A stretch of DNA of 16,727 nt from Haemophilus sp. (GTDB lineage Bacteria > Pseudomonadota > Gammaproteobacteria > Enterobacterales > Pasteurellaceae): assembly GCA_019423005.1 (NCBI GenBank), contig JAHZCF010000054.1, positions 1 through 16,727 of the forward strand, read 5' to 3'. The position numbers and the translations under genes were made by a program. Positions 7,071 through 13,171 of the stretch are shown here, one piece after another. Below the pieces are notes generated by a model. That model was given only the letters and a program-made list of their open reading frames with translations. It made no database searches and had not been told where the DNA came from. Each line of letters opens with the position of its first letter. Position 1 is the stretch's first letter.

Positions 7071-7403
7071 ATGTTGAATCTAGATGATAAAAAATTTGTT
7101 GCTGTTGAAAACACCGCAAATGGTGAAGTCAGTAGTCAAACAGAATTTCATTACCATCAACAAGGTAAAATGATTTGGGCAGAATATGGTGGCGGTGAAA
7201 TTTTAAAAGGCTTTTTAATTGGGAAATGGATTGACGATACTCAAATTGAATTTACGTATCAACATTTAAATCAATCTCTAGAAAATCGTTTGGGGCGTTG
7301 CTGCACAACATTTTCTTCAGAAGAAAGTAAACTCATCGGTCATGAAAAATGGCAGTGGCTAGACACGTTAGAGCAAGGCAGCTCTTTAATTAGAGAAATT
7401 TAA
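7071..7403 (+). CDS. Small conserved-type protein, function unknown
   Basis: A 110-aa protein without signal peptide or membrane segment, rich in aromatic residues and with short beta-strand-like stretches (FHYHQQGKMIWAEYGGGEI near the N-terminus, EKWQWLDTLEQG near the C-terminus). The pattern FHYHQ...W..Y.GGEI...G and a C-terminal EKWQW resembles a small family often labelled 'n-acetylglutamate synthase' in Gram-positive genomes. I recall this only loosely, and the protein is far too small for that enzyme, so I give no function. The ATG at 7071 is chosen over the GTG at 7062 because GCGGAG (7057-7062) is ideally spaced for it. It ends 98 bases before gnd. Confidence 0.75.
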   Translation: MLNLDDKKFVAVENTANGEVSSQTEFHYHQQGKMIWAEYGGGEILKGFLIGKWIDDTQIEFTYQHLNQSLENRLGRCCTTFSSEESKLIGHEKWQWLDTLEQGSSLIREI

Positions 7404-7441
7404 AAGAAGTTTTGCTATAGAATATCTGAAACAAGCTTCTT
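7404..7441 (+). terminator. Weak hairpin after the small-gene cluster
   Basis: AAGAAG directly after the stop at 7403 can pair with CTTCTT at 7436-7441, with a partly pairing interior. It is followed by ATACTTT, so only weakly terminator-like. It marks the only plausible end of the pgl-to-7403 transcript before gnd. Confidence 0.3.
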
Positions 7442-7453
7442 ATACTTTACAAT
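7425..7453 (+). promoter_or_regulatory. Candidate gnd promoter and leader hairpin
   Basis: TACAAT at 7448-7453 is a good -10 hexamer, with a weak -35 (TCTGAA, 7425-7430) at 17 bases. An alternative -10 is TATACT at 7441-7446. Downstream, AGGTGC/GTACCT (7468-7483) forms a six-pair hairpin, including one G-U, just before the gnd ribosome-binding site AGGAGA. The 98-base gap is the largest on this strand between pgl and gnd, which fits an independent gnd promoter. Confidence 0.35.
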
Positions 7454-7501
7454 AAATACTAAATGATAGGTGCATCCGTACCTCACAAACAGGAGAAAAA
7501 A

Positions 7502-8956
7502 ATGTCAGTAAAAGGCGACATCGGTGTTATCGGCTTAGCCGTAATGGGGCAAAACCTCATTTTAAATATGAATGATCATGGCTTTAAAGTCGTGGCGTAT
7601 AACCGTACCACTTCAAAAGTGGATGAGTTTTTACAAGGTGCAGCAAAAGGCACCAATATTATTGGCGCATACTCTTTAGAAGATTTAGCTTCTAAATTAG
7701 AAAAACCACGTAAAGTGATGTTAATGGTGCGCGCGGGTGATGTGGTGGATCAATTCATTGAGGCATTACTGCCACATTTAGAAGAAGGCGACATCATCAT
7801 TGATGGTGGTAACTCAAATTACCCAGATACCAACCGTCGTGTAAAAGCATTGGCTGAAAAAGGCATTCGCTTTATCGGTTCGGGTGTTTCGGGCGGTGAA
7901 GAAGGTGCGCGTCATGGACCATCTATCATGCCGGGCGGTAATCATGAAGCATGGCCATATGTTAAACCAATCTTCCAAGCAATCTCAGCTAAAACAGAAC
8001 AAGGTGAGCCTTGCTGTGACTGGGTTGGGCGAGATGGTGCTGGACATTTTGTTAAAATGGTGCATAACGGGATTGAATATGGCGATATGCAATTAATTTG
8101 CGAGGCATATCAATTCTTAAAAGAAGGCGTGGGATTATCTGATGATGAATTAGAAGCAACCTTCAAAGCATGGCGTAACACTGAGTTAGATAGTTACTTA
8201 ATCGACATCACTGCCGATATTCTTGGCTATAAAGATGAAGACGGTAACCGCTTAGTGGATAAAATTTTAGATACTGCAGGACAAAAAGGCACGGGTAAAT
8301 GGACTGGGATTAATGCCCTTGATTTTGGTATTCCATTAACCTTAATCACTGAATCTGTATTTGCCCGTTGCGTATCGTCTTTCAAAGAACAGCGTGTGCA
8401 AGCCTCTCGCTTATTCAACAAAGTAGTCCGCAAAGTAGAAGGCGATAAAGCAGCGTGGATCGAAGCGGTACGTAAAGCCTTATTAGCCTCAAAGATTATT
8501 TCTTATGCACAAGGTTTTATGTTAATTCGTGAAGCATCTGAAAACTTTGGTTGGTACATTAACTATGGCAGTACGGCATTATTATGGCGTGAAGGTTGTA
8601 TTATCCGTAGCCGTTTCTTAGGTAACATTCGTGATGCATATGAAGCAAATCCAGATTTAATCTTCTTGGGTTCAGATAGCTACTTCAAAGGCATTTTAGA
8701 AAACGCATTAAGTGACTGGCGTAAAGTAGTGGCAAAATCTATCGAAGTGGGCATTCCAATGCCATGTATGGCATCTGCGATTACGTTCTTAGATGGCTAC
8801 ACATCAGCACGCTTACCAGCAAACTTATTGCAAGCACAACGTGACTACTTCGGTGCACATACTTATGAGCGCACCGACAAACCACGCGGTGAATTCTTCC
8901 ACACCAACTGGACAGGTCGCGGTGGTAATACTGCATCCACCACTTATGATGTGTAA
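7502..8956 (+). CDS. gnd: 6-phosphogluconate dehydrogenase, decarboxylating
   Basis: Oxidatively decarboxylates 6-phosphogluconate to ribulose-5-phosphate with NADP+, the third step of the oxidative pentose phosphate branch; cytosolic homodimer in the family. The 484-aa product has the N-terminal dinucleotide fold GVIGLAVMGQNL (8-19), IIDGGNSNYPDT (99-110), the substrate loop GVSGGEEGARHGPS (128-141) and the catalytic region HFVKMVHNGIEY with K185 and E192. The C-terminus ends in NWTGRGGNTASTTYDV, typical of the family. The ATG at 7502 is used because AGGAGA sits directly upstream. An in-frame ATG at 7463 would add 13 residues that are not part of the family. It is separated from zwf-pgl by the DUF1176 array and small genes, and ends at an uptake-sequence terminator. 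Confidence 0.98.
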   Translation: MSVKGDIGVIGLAVMGQNLILNMNDHGFKVVAYNRTTSKVDEFLQGAAKGTNIIGAYSLEDLASKLEKPRKVMLMVRAGDVVDQFIEALLPHLEEGDIIIDGGNSNYPDTNRRVKALAEKGIRFIGSGVSGGEEGARHGPSIMPGGNHEAWPYVKPIFQAISAKTEQGEPCCDWVGRDGAGHFVKMVHNGIEYGDMQLICEAYQFLKEGVGLSDDELEATFKAWRNTELDSYLIDITADILGYKDEDGNRLVDKILDTAGQKGTGKWTGINALDFGIPLTLITESVFARCVSSFKEQRVQASRLFNKVVRKVEGDKAAWIEAVRKALLASKIISYAQGFMLIREASENFGWYINYGSTALLWREGCIIRSRFLGNIRDAYEANPDLIFLGSDSYFKGILENALSDWRKVVAKSIEVGIPMPCMASAITFLDGYTSARLPANLLQAQRDYFGAHTYERTDKPRGEFFHTNWTGRGGNTASTTYDV

Positions 8957-8978
8957 GTAAAAAACTCGTGATAAACTC

Positions 8979-9006
8979 ACCGCACTTTGTTCGCATAAAG
9001 TGCGGT
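8979..9006 (+). terminator. gnd terminator built from an inverted pair of uptake sequences
   Basis: ACCGCACTTT (8979-8988) and AAAGTGCGGT (8997-9006) are exact inverted copies of the Haemophilus-type uptake sequence with an 8-base loop, followed by TTATTTTT. This is the well-known Pasteurellaceae habit of using head-to-head uptake sequences as intrinsic terminators. It contains two of the eight exact uptake sequences in the window. Confidence 0.9.
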
Positions 9007-9034
9007 TTATTTTTACCTTATTTTGGAGAAACCT

Positions 9035-9355
9035 ATGTTATCTCAATCACGCTTAGATAAAATTTCAGAAATGGAAAACCTTCTCAATGAAGCGGAAAGT
9101 TTCTTAGCCGAAGCGGAACAATTTCTTGAAAAATGGCAAGCCTTCTTACCCAAAATGAAAACCTTAGAACACTATTATTTTGATGGTGACTGGCGAGAAG
9201 ATTATCAAGCTTATGAGGACGGTAAAATCCCAGAGGATATGCCTTGTGGTGTATTAAGTGAAGATTTAGTATTTAATGCGAGTACAGGACACCATGGATT
9301 GGCGATTGAATATTTGAAAGTGATTGCGAAAGTATTAGATCAAGCTAAAGATTAA
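9035..9355 (+). CDS. DUF4298 family protein
   Basis: A 106-aa acidic soluble protein of unknown function. The N-terminal half is helical and coiled-coil-like (RLDKISEMENLLNEAE...). It is followed by the pattern YYFDGDWREDYQAYEDGKIPEDMPCGVLSED. The combination of a leading heptad helix, a (D/W)WREDF/Y-like segment and GVLSED is what I associate with DUF4298. The ATG at 9035 is preceded by GGAGA (9025-9029); a TTG at 9023 overlaps that ribosome-binding site and is rejected. It lies alone between the gnd terminator and osmB. No signal peptide, membrane segment or catalytic motif is evident. Confidence 0.82.
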   Translation: MLSQSRLDKISEMENLLNEAESFLAEAEQFLEKWQAFLPKMKTLEHYYFDGDWREDYQAYEDGKIPEDMPCGVLSEDLVFNASTGHHGLAIEYLKVIAKVLDQAKD

Positions 9356-9373
9356 TATTCAATATATTTAATT

Positions 9374-9409
9374 GTTCAAAAAAACATCGAAAAACGCATA
9401 TTTTTGAAC
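9374..9409. terminator. A/T-rich inverted repeat after the DUF4298 gene
   Basis: GTTCAAAAA at 9374-9382 pairs exactly with TTTTTGAAC at 9401-9409 across an 18-base loop. The stem is low in G/C, so as a terminator it would be weak. The right arm overlaps the proposed -35 element of the osmB promoter, so it may instead be part of a regulatory site. Confidence 0.35.
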
Positions 9410-9433
9410 TTTCATTCATATCCGTTTGTCTTA
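9406..9433 (+). promoter_or_regulatory. Candidate envelope-stress (sigma-E-like) promoter for osmB
   Basis: GAACTT at 9406-9411 and TCTTA at 9429-9433, 17 bases apart, resemble the extracytoplasmic sigma-E pattern (GAACTT, 16-17 bases, TCTGA/TCAAA). The region lacks a good sigma-70 pair. A short inverted repeat ACTATC/GATAGT (9440-9457) lies at the expected transcript start. The promoter is inferred from pattern only. Confidence 0.35.
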
Positions 9434-9484
9434 TGGAGTACTATCAATATGGATAGTTTTATATGTTAAACACGGAGAGATCCT

Positions 9485-9688
9485 ATGAAATTAATTGGAA
9501 AATCACTTGTTATCGCGATGACTGTTATTTCTCTTGCAGCATGTGGAAATATGAGTCGTACTCAAAAAAATACAACAGCTGGCGCCGCTATCGGTGGTGC
9601 AGCAGGCTATATGCTTGGTGGTAATGCCGCAACCACATTAGGTGGTGCCGCATTAGGTGGCGTAATCGGTAGCCAAGTCAATAAATAG
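9485..9688 (+). CDS. osmB: OsmB-like glycine-zipper lipoprotein
   Basis: A 67-aa outer-membrane-type lipoprotein. The signal peptide ends in the lipobox LAAC with C20 as the lipidated cysteine. The mature part begins GNMSRTQKNTTAG and then has glycine-zipper repeats (GAAIGGAAGYMLGG, LGGAALGGVIG) that pack as a small transmembrane or membrane-associated hairpin. Length, the order of elements and the ending GGVIGSQVNK match E. coli OsmB, a stress-induced lipoprotein (osmotic and Rcs/RpoS controlled there). The ribosome-binding site GGAGAG lies just upstream of the ATG. It is transcribed toward srmB and shares a bidirectional terminator with it. SlyB-type glycine-zipper proteins are an alternative, but they are about twice as long. 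Confidence 0.85.
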   Translation: MKLIGKSLVIAMTVISLAACGNMSRTQKNTTAGAAIGGAAGYMLGGNAATTLGGAALGGVIGSQVNK

Positions 9689-9690
9689 TC

Positions 9691-9730
9691 AAAAAAATAA
9701 CCGCACTTAATAAGTGGCGGTTATTTTTTT
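9691..9730. terminator. Bidirectional terminator between osmB and srmB, with uptake sequence
   Basis: A-run, TAACCGC-ACTT (9698-9708), loop AAT, AAGT-(bulged G)-GCGGTTA (9712-9723), then T-run. The left arm is an exact uptake sequence (ACCGCACTT, 9700-9708). The right arm is an imperfect copy with one inserted G. A runs on one side and T runs on the other let it stop both convergent genes. Confidence 0.88.
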
Positions 9731-9731
9731 A

Positions 9732-11060
9732 TTATTTCTCATCTGTTTTTTCTGTGCTTGGTTTACGGCGTTTACCAATATTTTTCGTATCTTTATGACG
9801 TAATTTGGCTTTCTTCTTCACCTCTGATTTTTTCTTTTCTTCACGTTTTTCTTTAATACGCGCCTTTTGCTTTTTAGACATGGATTTTACTTCACCATCT
9901 TTTGGTAGTTTAGTGCGAGGTTCTAAGCCTTCTAAAATCCGTGCTTTCAAAAGCTCTTCCGTATAACGTTTTATTTTACCGAGCAATTTATAATCATGGG
10001 CTTCAACAAAAGAAACAGCTGTGCCCTTTTTCCCTGCACGAGCCGTACGACCAATACGATGTAAATAGGTATCTGCACTGTAAGGTAAATCGAAGTTCAT
10101 GACGTGTGTGACATCATCAATATCAATCCCGCGAGCAGCCACATCAGTAGCCACTAACACAGTAACAACACCTGATTTTAATTTATCAATGGCATTATTA
10201 CGTTGCGTTTGCGCCATATCGCCTTCTAAATAAGTAGAACGAATGCCACGTTTACGCAAGGTTTCAGAAAGCTCACGCACATCTTCGCGACGACGGACAA
10301 ACACAATACCACGACTCACTTTCTCGGTTTCGATAAAACGTGCAAGCAACTTAATTTTATGCTCATTGCTATCTGCATGATAATACCATTGGTTGATTTT
10401 TTTACGCTCACGACGACTTGGTTCGGCATCGATTTTTACGGGATCATTCAATAAGCGTTCTGCAAAATCAACTAATAACTCCCCTTCTAATGTCGCTGAG
10501 AAAAGGAGGGTTTGTTTACGCCAACGTGTTTCAGCAGCAATTTTCTCCGCATCTTGCCCAAAGCCCATTTGCAACATGCGATCTGCTTCATCAAAAATCA
10601 GCATTTCTACCGCACGACAATCAAAGTTCTCTTCTTTGATGTATTGCAATAAACGCCCTGGTGTTGCCACCACGATATCCTGATTTGAATTAAATACTTC
10701 CCCATGATTTTGATATGCCACACCGCCAGTAATCGTAGCGATCTTCAAATGCGTGAATTGCGCCAACTCTTCCGCTTGCTCTGCAACCTGCATCGCTAAC
10801 TCACGAGTTGGCGTTAAAATTAAAATGCGAGGCGCGCCTGGCTTACGACGCGGATAATCCAATAAATGCTGAATCGCTGGCAATAAAAATGCGGCAGTTT
10901 TTCCTGTACCTGTTGGTGCAGAACCGAGCACATCACGTTCCTCCATGGCAGCAGGAATCGCTTCTAATTGGATGGCGGTTGGGCGGGTATAACCTTTCTT
11001 TTCTAAGGCCTTTAATAATTCAGGGGAAAGATCGAATTCTTCAAATGGGGATAAATTCAT
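9732..11060 (-). CDS. srmB: DEAD-box ATP-dependent RNA helicase SrmB
   Basis: An RNA helicase that acts early in assembly of the 50S ribosomal subunit in E. coli; cytosolic. The 442-aa product shows all family motifs in order: Q-motif region GYTRPTAIQ (23-31), Walker A APTGTGKT (48-55), PTRELA (84-89), TPGR (133-136), DEAD (157-160), SAT (188-190) and HRIGRTAR (334-341). The basic C-terminal tail (about 386-442) ends with KKAKLRHKDTKNIGKRRKPS, which is typical of SrmB and separates it from RhlE, RhlB and DeaD. Divergence from trmN6 (yfiC) is the same arrangement as in E. coli. A good -10 hexamer lies 33 bases upstream of its start. Assignment is firm. Confidence 0.96.
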   Translation of the reverse strand: MNLSPFEEFDLSPELLKALEKKGYTRPTAIQLEAIPAAMEERDVLGSAPTGTGKTAAFLLPAIQHLLDYPRRKPGAPRILILTPTRELAMQVAEQAEELAQFTHLKIATITGGVAYQNHGEVFNSNQDIVVATPGRLLQYIKEENFDCRAVEMLIFDEADRMLQMGFGQDAEKIAAETRWRKQTLLFSATLEGELLVDFAERLLNDPVKIDAEPSRRERKKINQWYYHADSNEHKIKLLARFIETEKVSRGIVFVRRREDVRELSETLRKRGIRSTYLEGDMAQTQRNNAIDKLKSGVVTVLVATDVAARGIDIDDVTHVMNFDLPYSADTYLHRIGRTARAGKKGTAVSFVEAHDYKLLGKIKRYTEELLKARILEGLEPRTKLPKDGEVKSMSKKQKARIKEKREEKKKSEVKKKAKLRHKDTKNIGKRRKPSTEKTDEK

Positions 11061-11092
11061 TATTTTGCGTTAATTTGTTAAAATTGGGGCTG

Positions 11093-11112
11093 ATTATACC
11101 TGAAAGTGCGGT
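11093..11112 (-). promoter_or_regulatory. srmB -10 element with an uptake sequence in the promoter spacer
   Basis: Read on the minus strand, 11098-11093 is TATAAT, a perfect -10 hexamer 33 bases before the srmB start. No good -35 is seen at 16-18 bases. The exact uptake sequence AAGTGCGGT (plus strand 11104-11112) occupies the spacer just upstream of the -10. The 70-base gap must also hold the trmN6 promoter, for which I see no convincing elements. Confidence 0.5.
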
Positions 11113-11130
11113 CATTTTCCGCAAGATTTT

Positions 11131-11829
11131 ATGAGCAGCTTTACCTTCAAACAATTCCATATTAATCAACAACATTGTGCAATGAAAGTCGGCACAGATG
11201 GCATTTTACTGGGTGCTTGGGCGGATGTGTCTGATTGTCAGCATATTCTTGATATGGGAACTGGCACAGGCTTGGTTGCACTAATGCTCGCCCAACGAAG
11301 TCATGAGCATTGCCAAATTGAAGCCGTTGAACTTGATCCCCTTGCAGCACAACAAGCACAAGAAAACTTCCAGGCTTCGCCATGGCACAATCGTCTTCAT
11401 TTAACACGCCAAAACGTGCAAACTTATTGCCAACAAACAGCGCATCAATTTGATTTAATTGTGGCGAATCCGCCTTATTTTGCACAAGGCGTTGAATGTA
11501 AAAATGATGAGCGTGCTCTTGCCCGTTATGTTCAACAAAGTCATTTAGATTGGTTAAATTGGGCATCGAATTGTTTATCCGAAAAAGGGAAGATCAGTTT
11601 TGTCTTACCTTATGAGGCGGGGAAAACGTTGATAAATTCAACCGCACTTTATTGCATTAAGCAGACTGATGTCATTACAAAAATAGGAAAAGAGCCACAA
11701 CGGATGTTACTCACGTTTAGCCGAGAGCATTTACTACAGGTAAAAGACCGTTTAGTTATCTATGATGATAATAATCGATATACAGCTGCATTTATTACTT
11801 TAACCCAAAATTTTTACCTACATTTTTAA
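11131..11829 (+). CDS. trmN6: tRNA1(Val) (adenine(37)-N6)-methyltransferase
   Basis: Transfers a methyl group from S-adenosylmethionine to N6 of A37 in tRNA-Val(1), as established for E. coli YfiC/TrmN6; cytosolic. The 232-aa length fits. Visible motifs are the N-terminal FTFKQFHINQQHCAMKVGTDGILLGAW, which is family-specific; here it spans residues 4-30. The SAM-binding glycine loop is DMGTGTG (41-47), an acidic residue follows in VELDP (66-70), and the catalytic tetrapeptide is NPPY (113-116). The synteny with srmB supports orthology. The ATG at 11131 lacks a strong ribosome-binding site. An exact uptake sequence lies within the gene at 11641-11649, read as STAL. NPPY also occurs in restriction methylases, but size and N-terminus exclude those. 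Confidence 0.93.
   Translation: MSSFTFKQFHINQQHCAMKVGTDGILLGAWADVSDCQHILDMGTGTGLVALMLAQRSHEHCQIEAVELDPLAAQQAQENFQASPWHNRLHLTRQNVQTYCQQTAHQFDLIVANPPYFAQGVECKNDERALARYVQQSHLDWLNWASNCLSEKGKISFVLPYEAGKTLINSTALYCIKQTDVITKIGKEPQRMLLTFSREHLLQVKDRLVIYDDNNRYTAAFITLTQNFYLHF
11641..11649 (-). other. DNA uptake sequence inside trmN6
   Basis: Exact ACCGCACTT, the reverse complement of AAGTGCGGT, within the coding sequence (codons for T-A-L). Confidence 0.9.
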
Positions 11830-11902
11830 TATAAATAAACACACCTTAGGTGTTAAAACGTTATAAACCCTAATATAAAGCCGAATAAGTTGTTAGTAGC
11901 AC

Positions 11903-11931
11903 TTTAAAGAGCATTTTGCAAATGTTACAAT
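11903..11931 (+). promoter_or_regulatory. Candidate promoter for the 55-aa membrane protein gene
   Basis: TTTAAA (11903-11908) and TACAAT (11926-11931) are 17 bases apart. The resulting leader would be about 100 bases long. The remainder of the 212-base gap 11830-12041 holds a 5-bp hairpin ACACC-TTA-GGTGT (11841-11853) after trmN6 and an open frame from 11955 without its own ribosome-binding site. I see no further feature. Confidence 0.4.
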
Positions 11932-12041
11932 CGATAAGCATATTTAGTTAATAAATGGCATTATTAGCTAAATATAAGTTGGTTGGGCAATATCAATTTC
12001 AACTGAGCATGTGTAAAAAAATCATTAGGAGGGATCTAAAA

Positions 12042-12209
12042 ATGAGTAATAAAACATCAACAATTGGTATTTTGGGTATTTTATGGACAATCGCACCACT
12101 CTATGCGGCATATCATGATTTTCAAAATGGGAATATTCTTCTAGCAATAGCTGATTATATATTTTTTCCATTAGGTCTTATTAGAAGTATCATGTTCGTA
12201 CTTGGTTAA
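12042..12209 (+). CDS. Small membrane protein, 55 aa
   Basis: Function unknown. The 55-residue product is mostly hydrophobic with two likely membrane segments (about 7-24 and 31-53) separated by YHDFQNGN, and a short N-terminus MSNKTS. The start is fixed by a near-perfect ribosome-binding site AGGAGGGA (12027-12034) seven bases before the ATG at 12042. The longer frame from 11955 lacks such a site and adds a basic, non-membrane stretch of 29 residues. It converges on pnuC with a shared terminator. The strong translation signal suggests a real, well-translated gene. It could be a small inner-membrane protein that works with a partner, but nothing here names one. Confidence 0.7.
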   Translation: MSNKTSTIGILGILWTIAPLYAAYHDFQNGNILLAIADYIFFPLGLIRSIMFVLG

Positions 12210-12244
12210 TATGAAGAATTTTTTATTTTATTCAATAAACTCAA

Positions 12245-12267
12245 AAGGCAAGCTATTAGCTTGCCTT
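12245..12267. terminator. Bidirectional terminator between the small membrane gene and pnuC
   Basis: A perfect 10-bp stem AAGGCAAGCT/AGCTTGCCTT with loop ATT. T-rich sequence follows on both strands (CTCTATTATT on plus; TTGAGTTTATT on minus), so it can serve both convergent genes. Confidence 0.85.
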
Positions 12268-12294
12268 CTCTATTATTAATAATTTTGTCCTAAC

Positions 12295-12972
12295 TCACCC
12301 TAATTTTGATAGTTTCGTCCAGTTGTAATAACCATATAATGAGTTAAGTAAGTAAGCACTATACATTAAGTACATCGCTGGCTGCTCTGCCCAAAGTAAA
12401 ATGGAAAGCACATTTAAGACAATCCACAATAACCATTGCTCACGATAACGCAAAATCATCAATAATTGCGCCGCTACAGTGATAATTGTGGTTAAACCAT
12501 CTAATCCTGTAGAGCTCCCACCCGCTGCTTTTAAAGCCTGCACAAAGCAGAATGTACCAATCCCCACACTCACGAGTAAAATAGCCCAACCTTTTGACGT
12601 CAGAGCCTTGGCAATTACGCTTTCACCGCCATTATCGTTTTGCATGTGTTGTTTCCACATAAAATAACCGATAAATTGTGATGGGATATACACATAGAGC
12701 ACCGTATTCATTTCACCAAGGAAATTGTTTCCCCAGGCAACATAAAAATAGGTGTAAGCAAAAATAAGCCCAAAGAAATAATTGCTAATTTTTCCTTTAC
12801 TCACCAATACCACACAGAGAATACCTGCAATACCCGAAATCATGCCTAATGGGCTATCCGGCATAAGAACATAAGCAATAATTTGTGCTGCAAGGAAAAT
12901 AACTACCCATGCCACTTCAAAAGGCTTCCAACCAGATAAAAATTCTTCTTTAAGTCGTTCTGTCCAATTCAT
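12295..12972 (-). CDS. pnuC: Nicotinamide riboside transporter PnuC
   Basis: Inner-membrane facilitator that brings in nicotinamide riboside, which is then trapped as NMN/NAD by NadR. In Haemophilus species that need factor V this is the route for NAD precursor uptake. The 225-aa length is typical, with about seven hydrophobic segments, the stretch NYFFGLIFAYTYFYVAWGNNFLGE in the middle and the signature region WLLWIVLNVLSILLW followed by LNSLYGYYNWTK at the C-terminus. The ATG at 12972-12970 has AGGAG upstream on the minus strand. It diverges from rapA across 199 bases that contain an uptake sequence and a consensus-core CRP site. Family is firm; transported substrate follows from the family. 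Confidence 0.94.
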   Translation of the reverse strand: MNWTERLKEEFLSGWKPFEVAWVVIFLAAQIIAYVLMPDSPLGMISGIAGILCVVLVSKGKISNYFFGLIFAYTYFYVAWGNNFLGEMNTVLYVYIPSQFIGYFMWKQHMQNDNGGESVIAKALTSKGWAILLVSVGIGTFCFVQALKAAGGSSTGLDGLTTIITVAAQLLMILRYREQWLLWIVLNVLSILLWAEQPAMYLMYSAYLLNSLYGYYNWTKLSKLG

Positions 12973-13011
12973 GGAACACTCCTATTTTATGAAAAAGTAC
13001 GTCATTTTTAC

Positions 13012-13020
13012 ACCGCACTT
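13012..13020 (-). other. DNA uptake sequence between pnuC and rapA
   Basis: Exact ACCGCACTT followed by a T run. A degenerate inverted partner (AAAGTACGTC near 12995-13004) lies upstream, perhaps a decayed paired copy. Confidence 0.9.
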
Positions 13021-13058
13021 TTTTAAAGTAAAGCTTAGGTGACATTTAATTTAATTAT

Positions 13059-13074
13059 TGTGAGAAAAATCACA
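13059..13074. promoter_or_regulatory. CRP (cAMP receptor protein) binding site
   Basis: TGTGA-GAAAAA-TCACA is an exact match to the CRP core half-sites with 6-base spacing, flanked by A/T. Its centre (13066.5) lies about 63 bases upstream of a transcript start expected from TATAAT at 13118-13123 for rapA. That is near the classical -61.5 position. On the other side it would be near -41.5 for a pnuC start around 13025, where TAAGCT on the minus strand could be the -10. Which gene it controls is inference. Confidence 0.75.
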
Positions 13075-13106
13075 CTTTATTTTTCACGCTTTTAGATGCC
13101 CATGCC

Positions 13107-13134
13107 TTGCTTTCCCTTATAATCAGACTACAAT
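13107..13134 (+). promoter_or_regulatory. rapA promoter candidates
   Basis: TTGCTT (13107-13112) and TACAAT (13129-13134) with 16-base spacing form one good sigma-70 pair. A perfect TATAAT at 13118-13123 within the spacer could be an alternative -10 with a weak -35 that depends on the upstream CRP site. Confidence 0.55.
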
Positions 13135-13171
13135 ATCGCCCCATTTTAAGAGATTCATTAAGAGGAAGATG

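Noticed and set aside
7463..7501. 13-residue N-terminal extension of gnd
   Set aside because: It includes the ribosome-binding site region and a hairpin; the family starts at the next ATG at 7502.
11131..11829. NPPY-motif methylase as a restriction-modification enzyme
   Set aside because: Short length, family-specific N-terminus and synteny with srmB identify it as TrmN6; no specificity domain or restriction subunit is present.
11955..12041. Longer frame in front of the 55-aa membrane protein
   Set aside because: The frame from 11955 lacks a ribosome-binding site and adds a non-membrane basic stretch; AGGAGGGA fixes the start at 12042.
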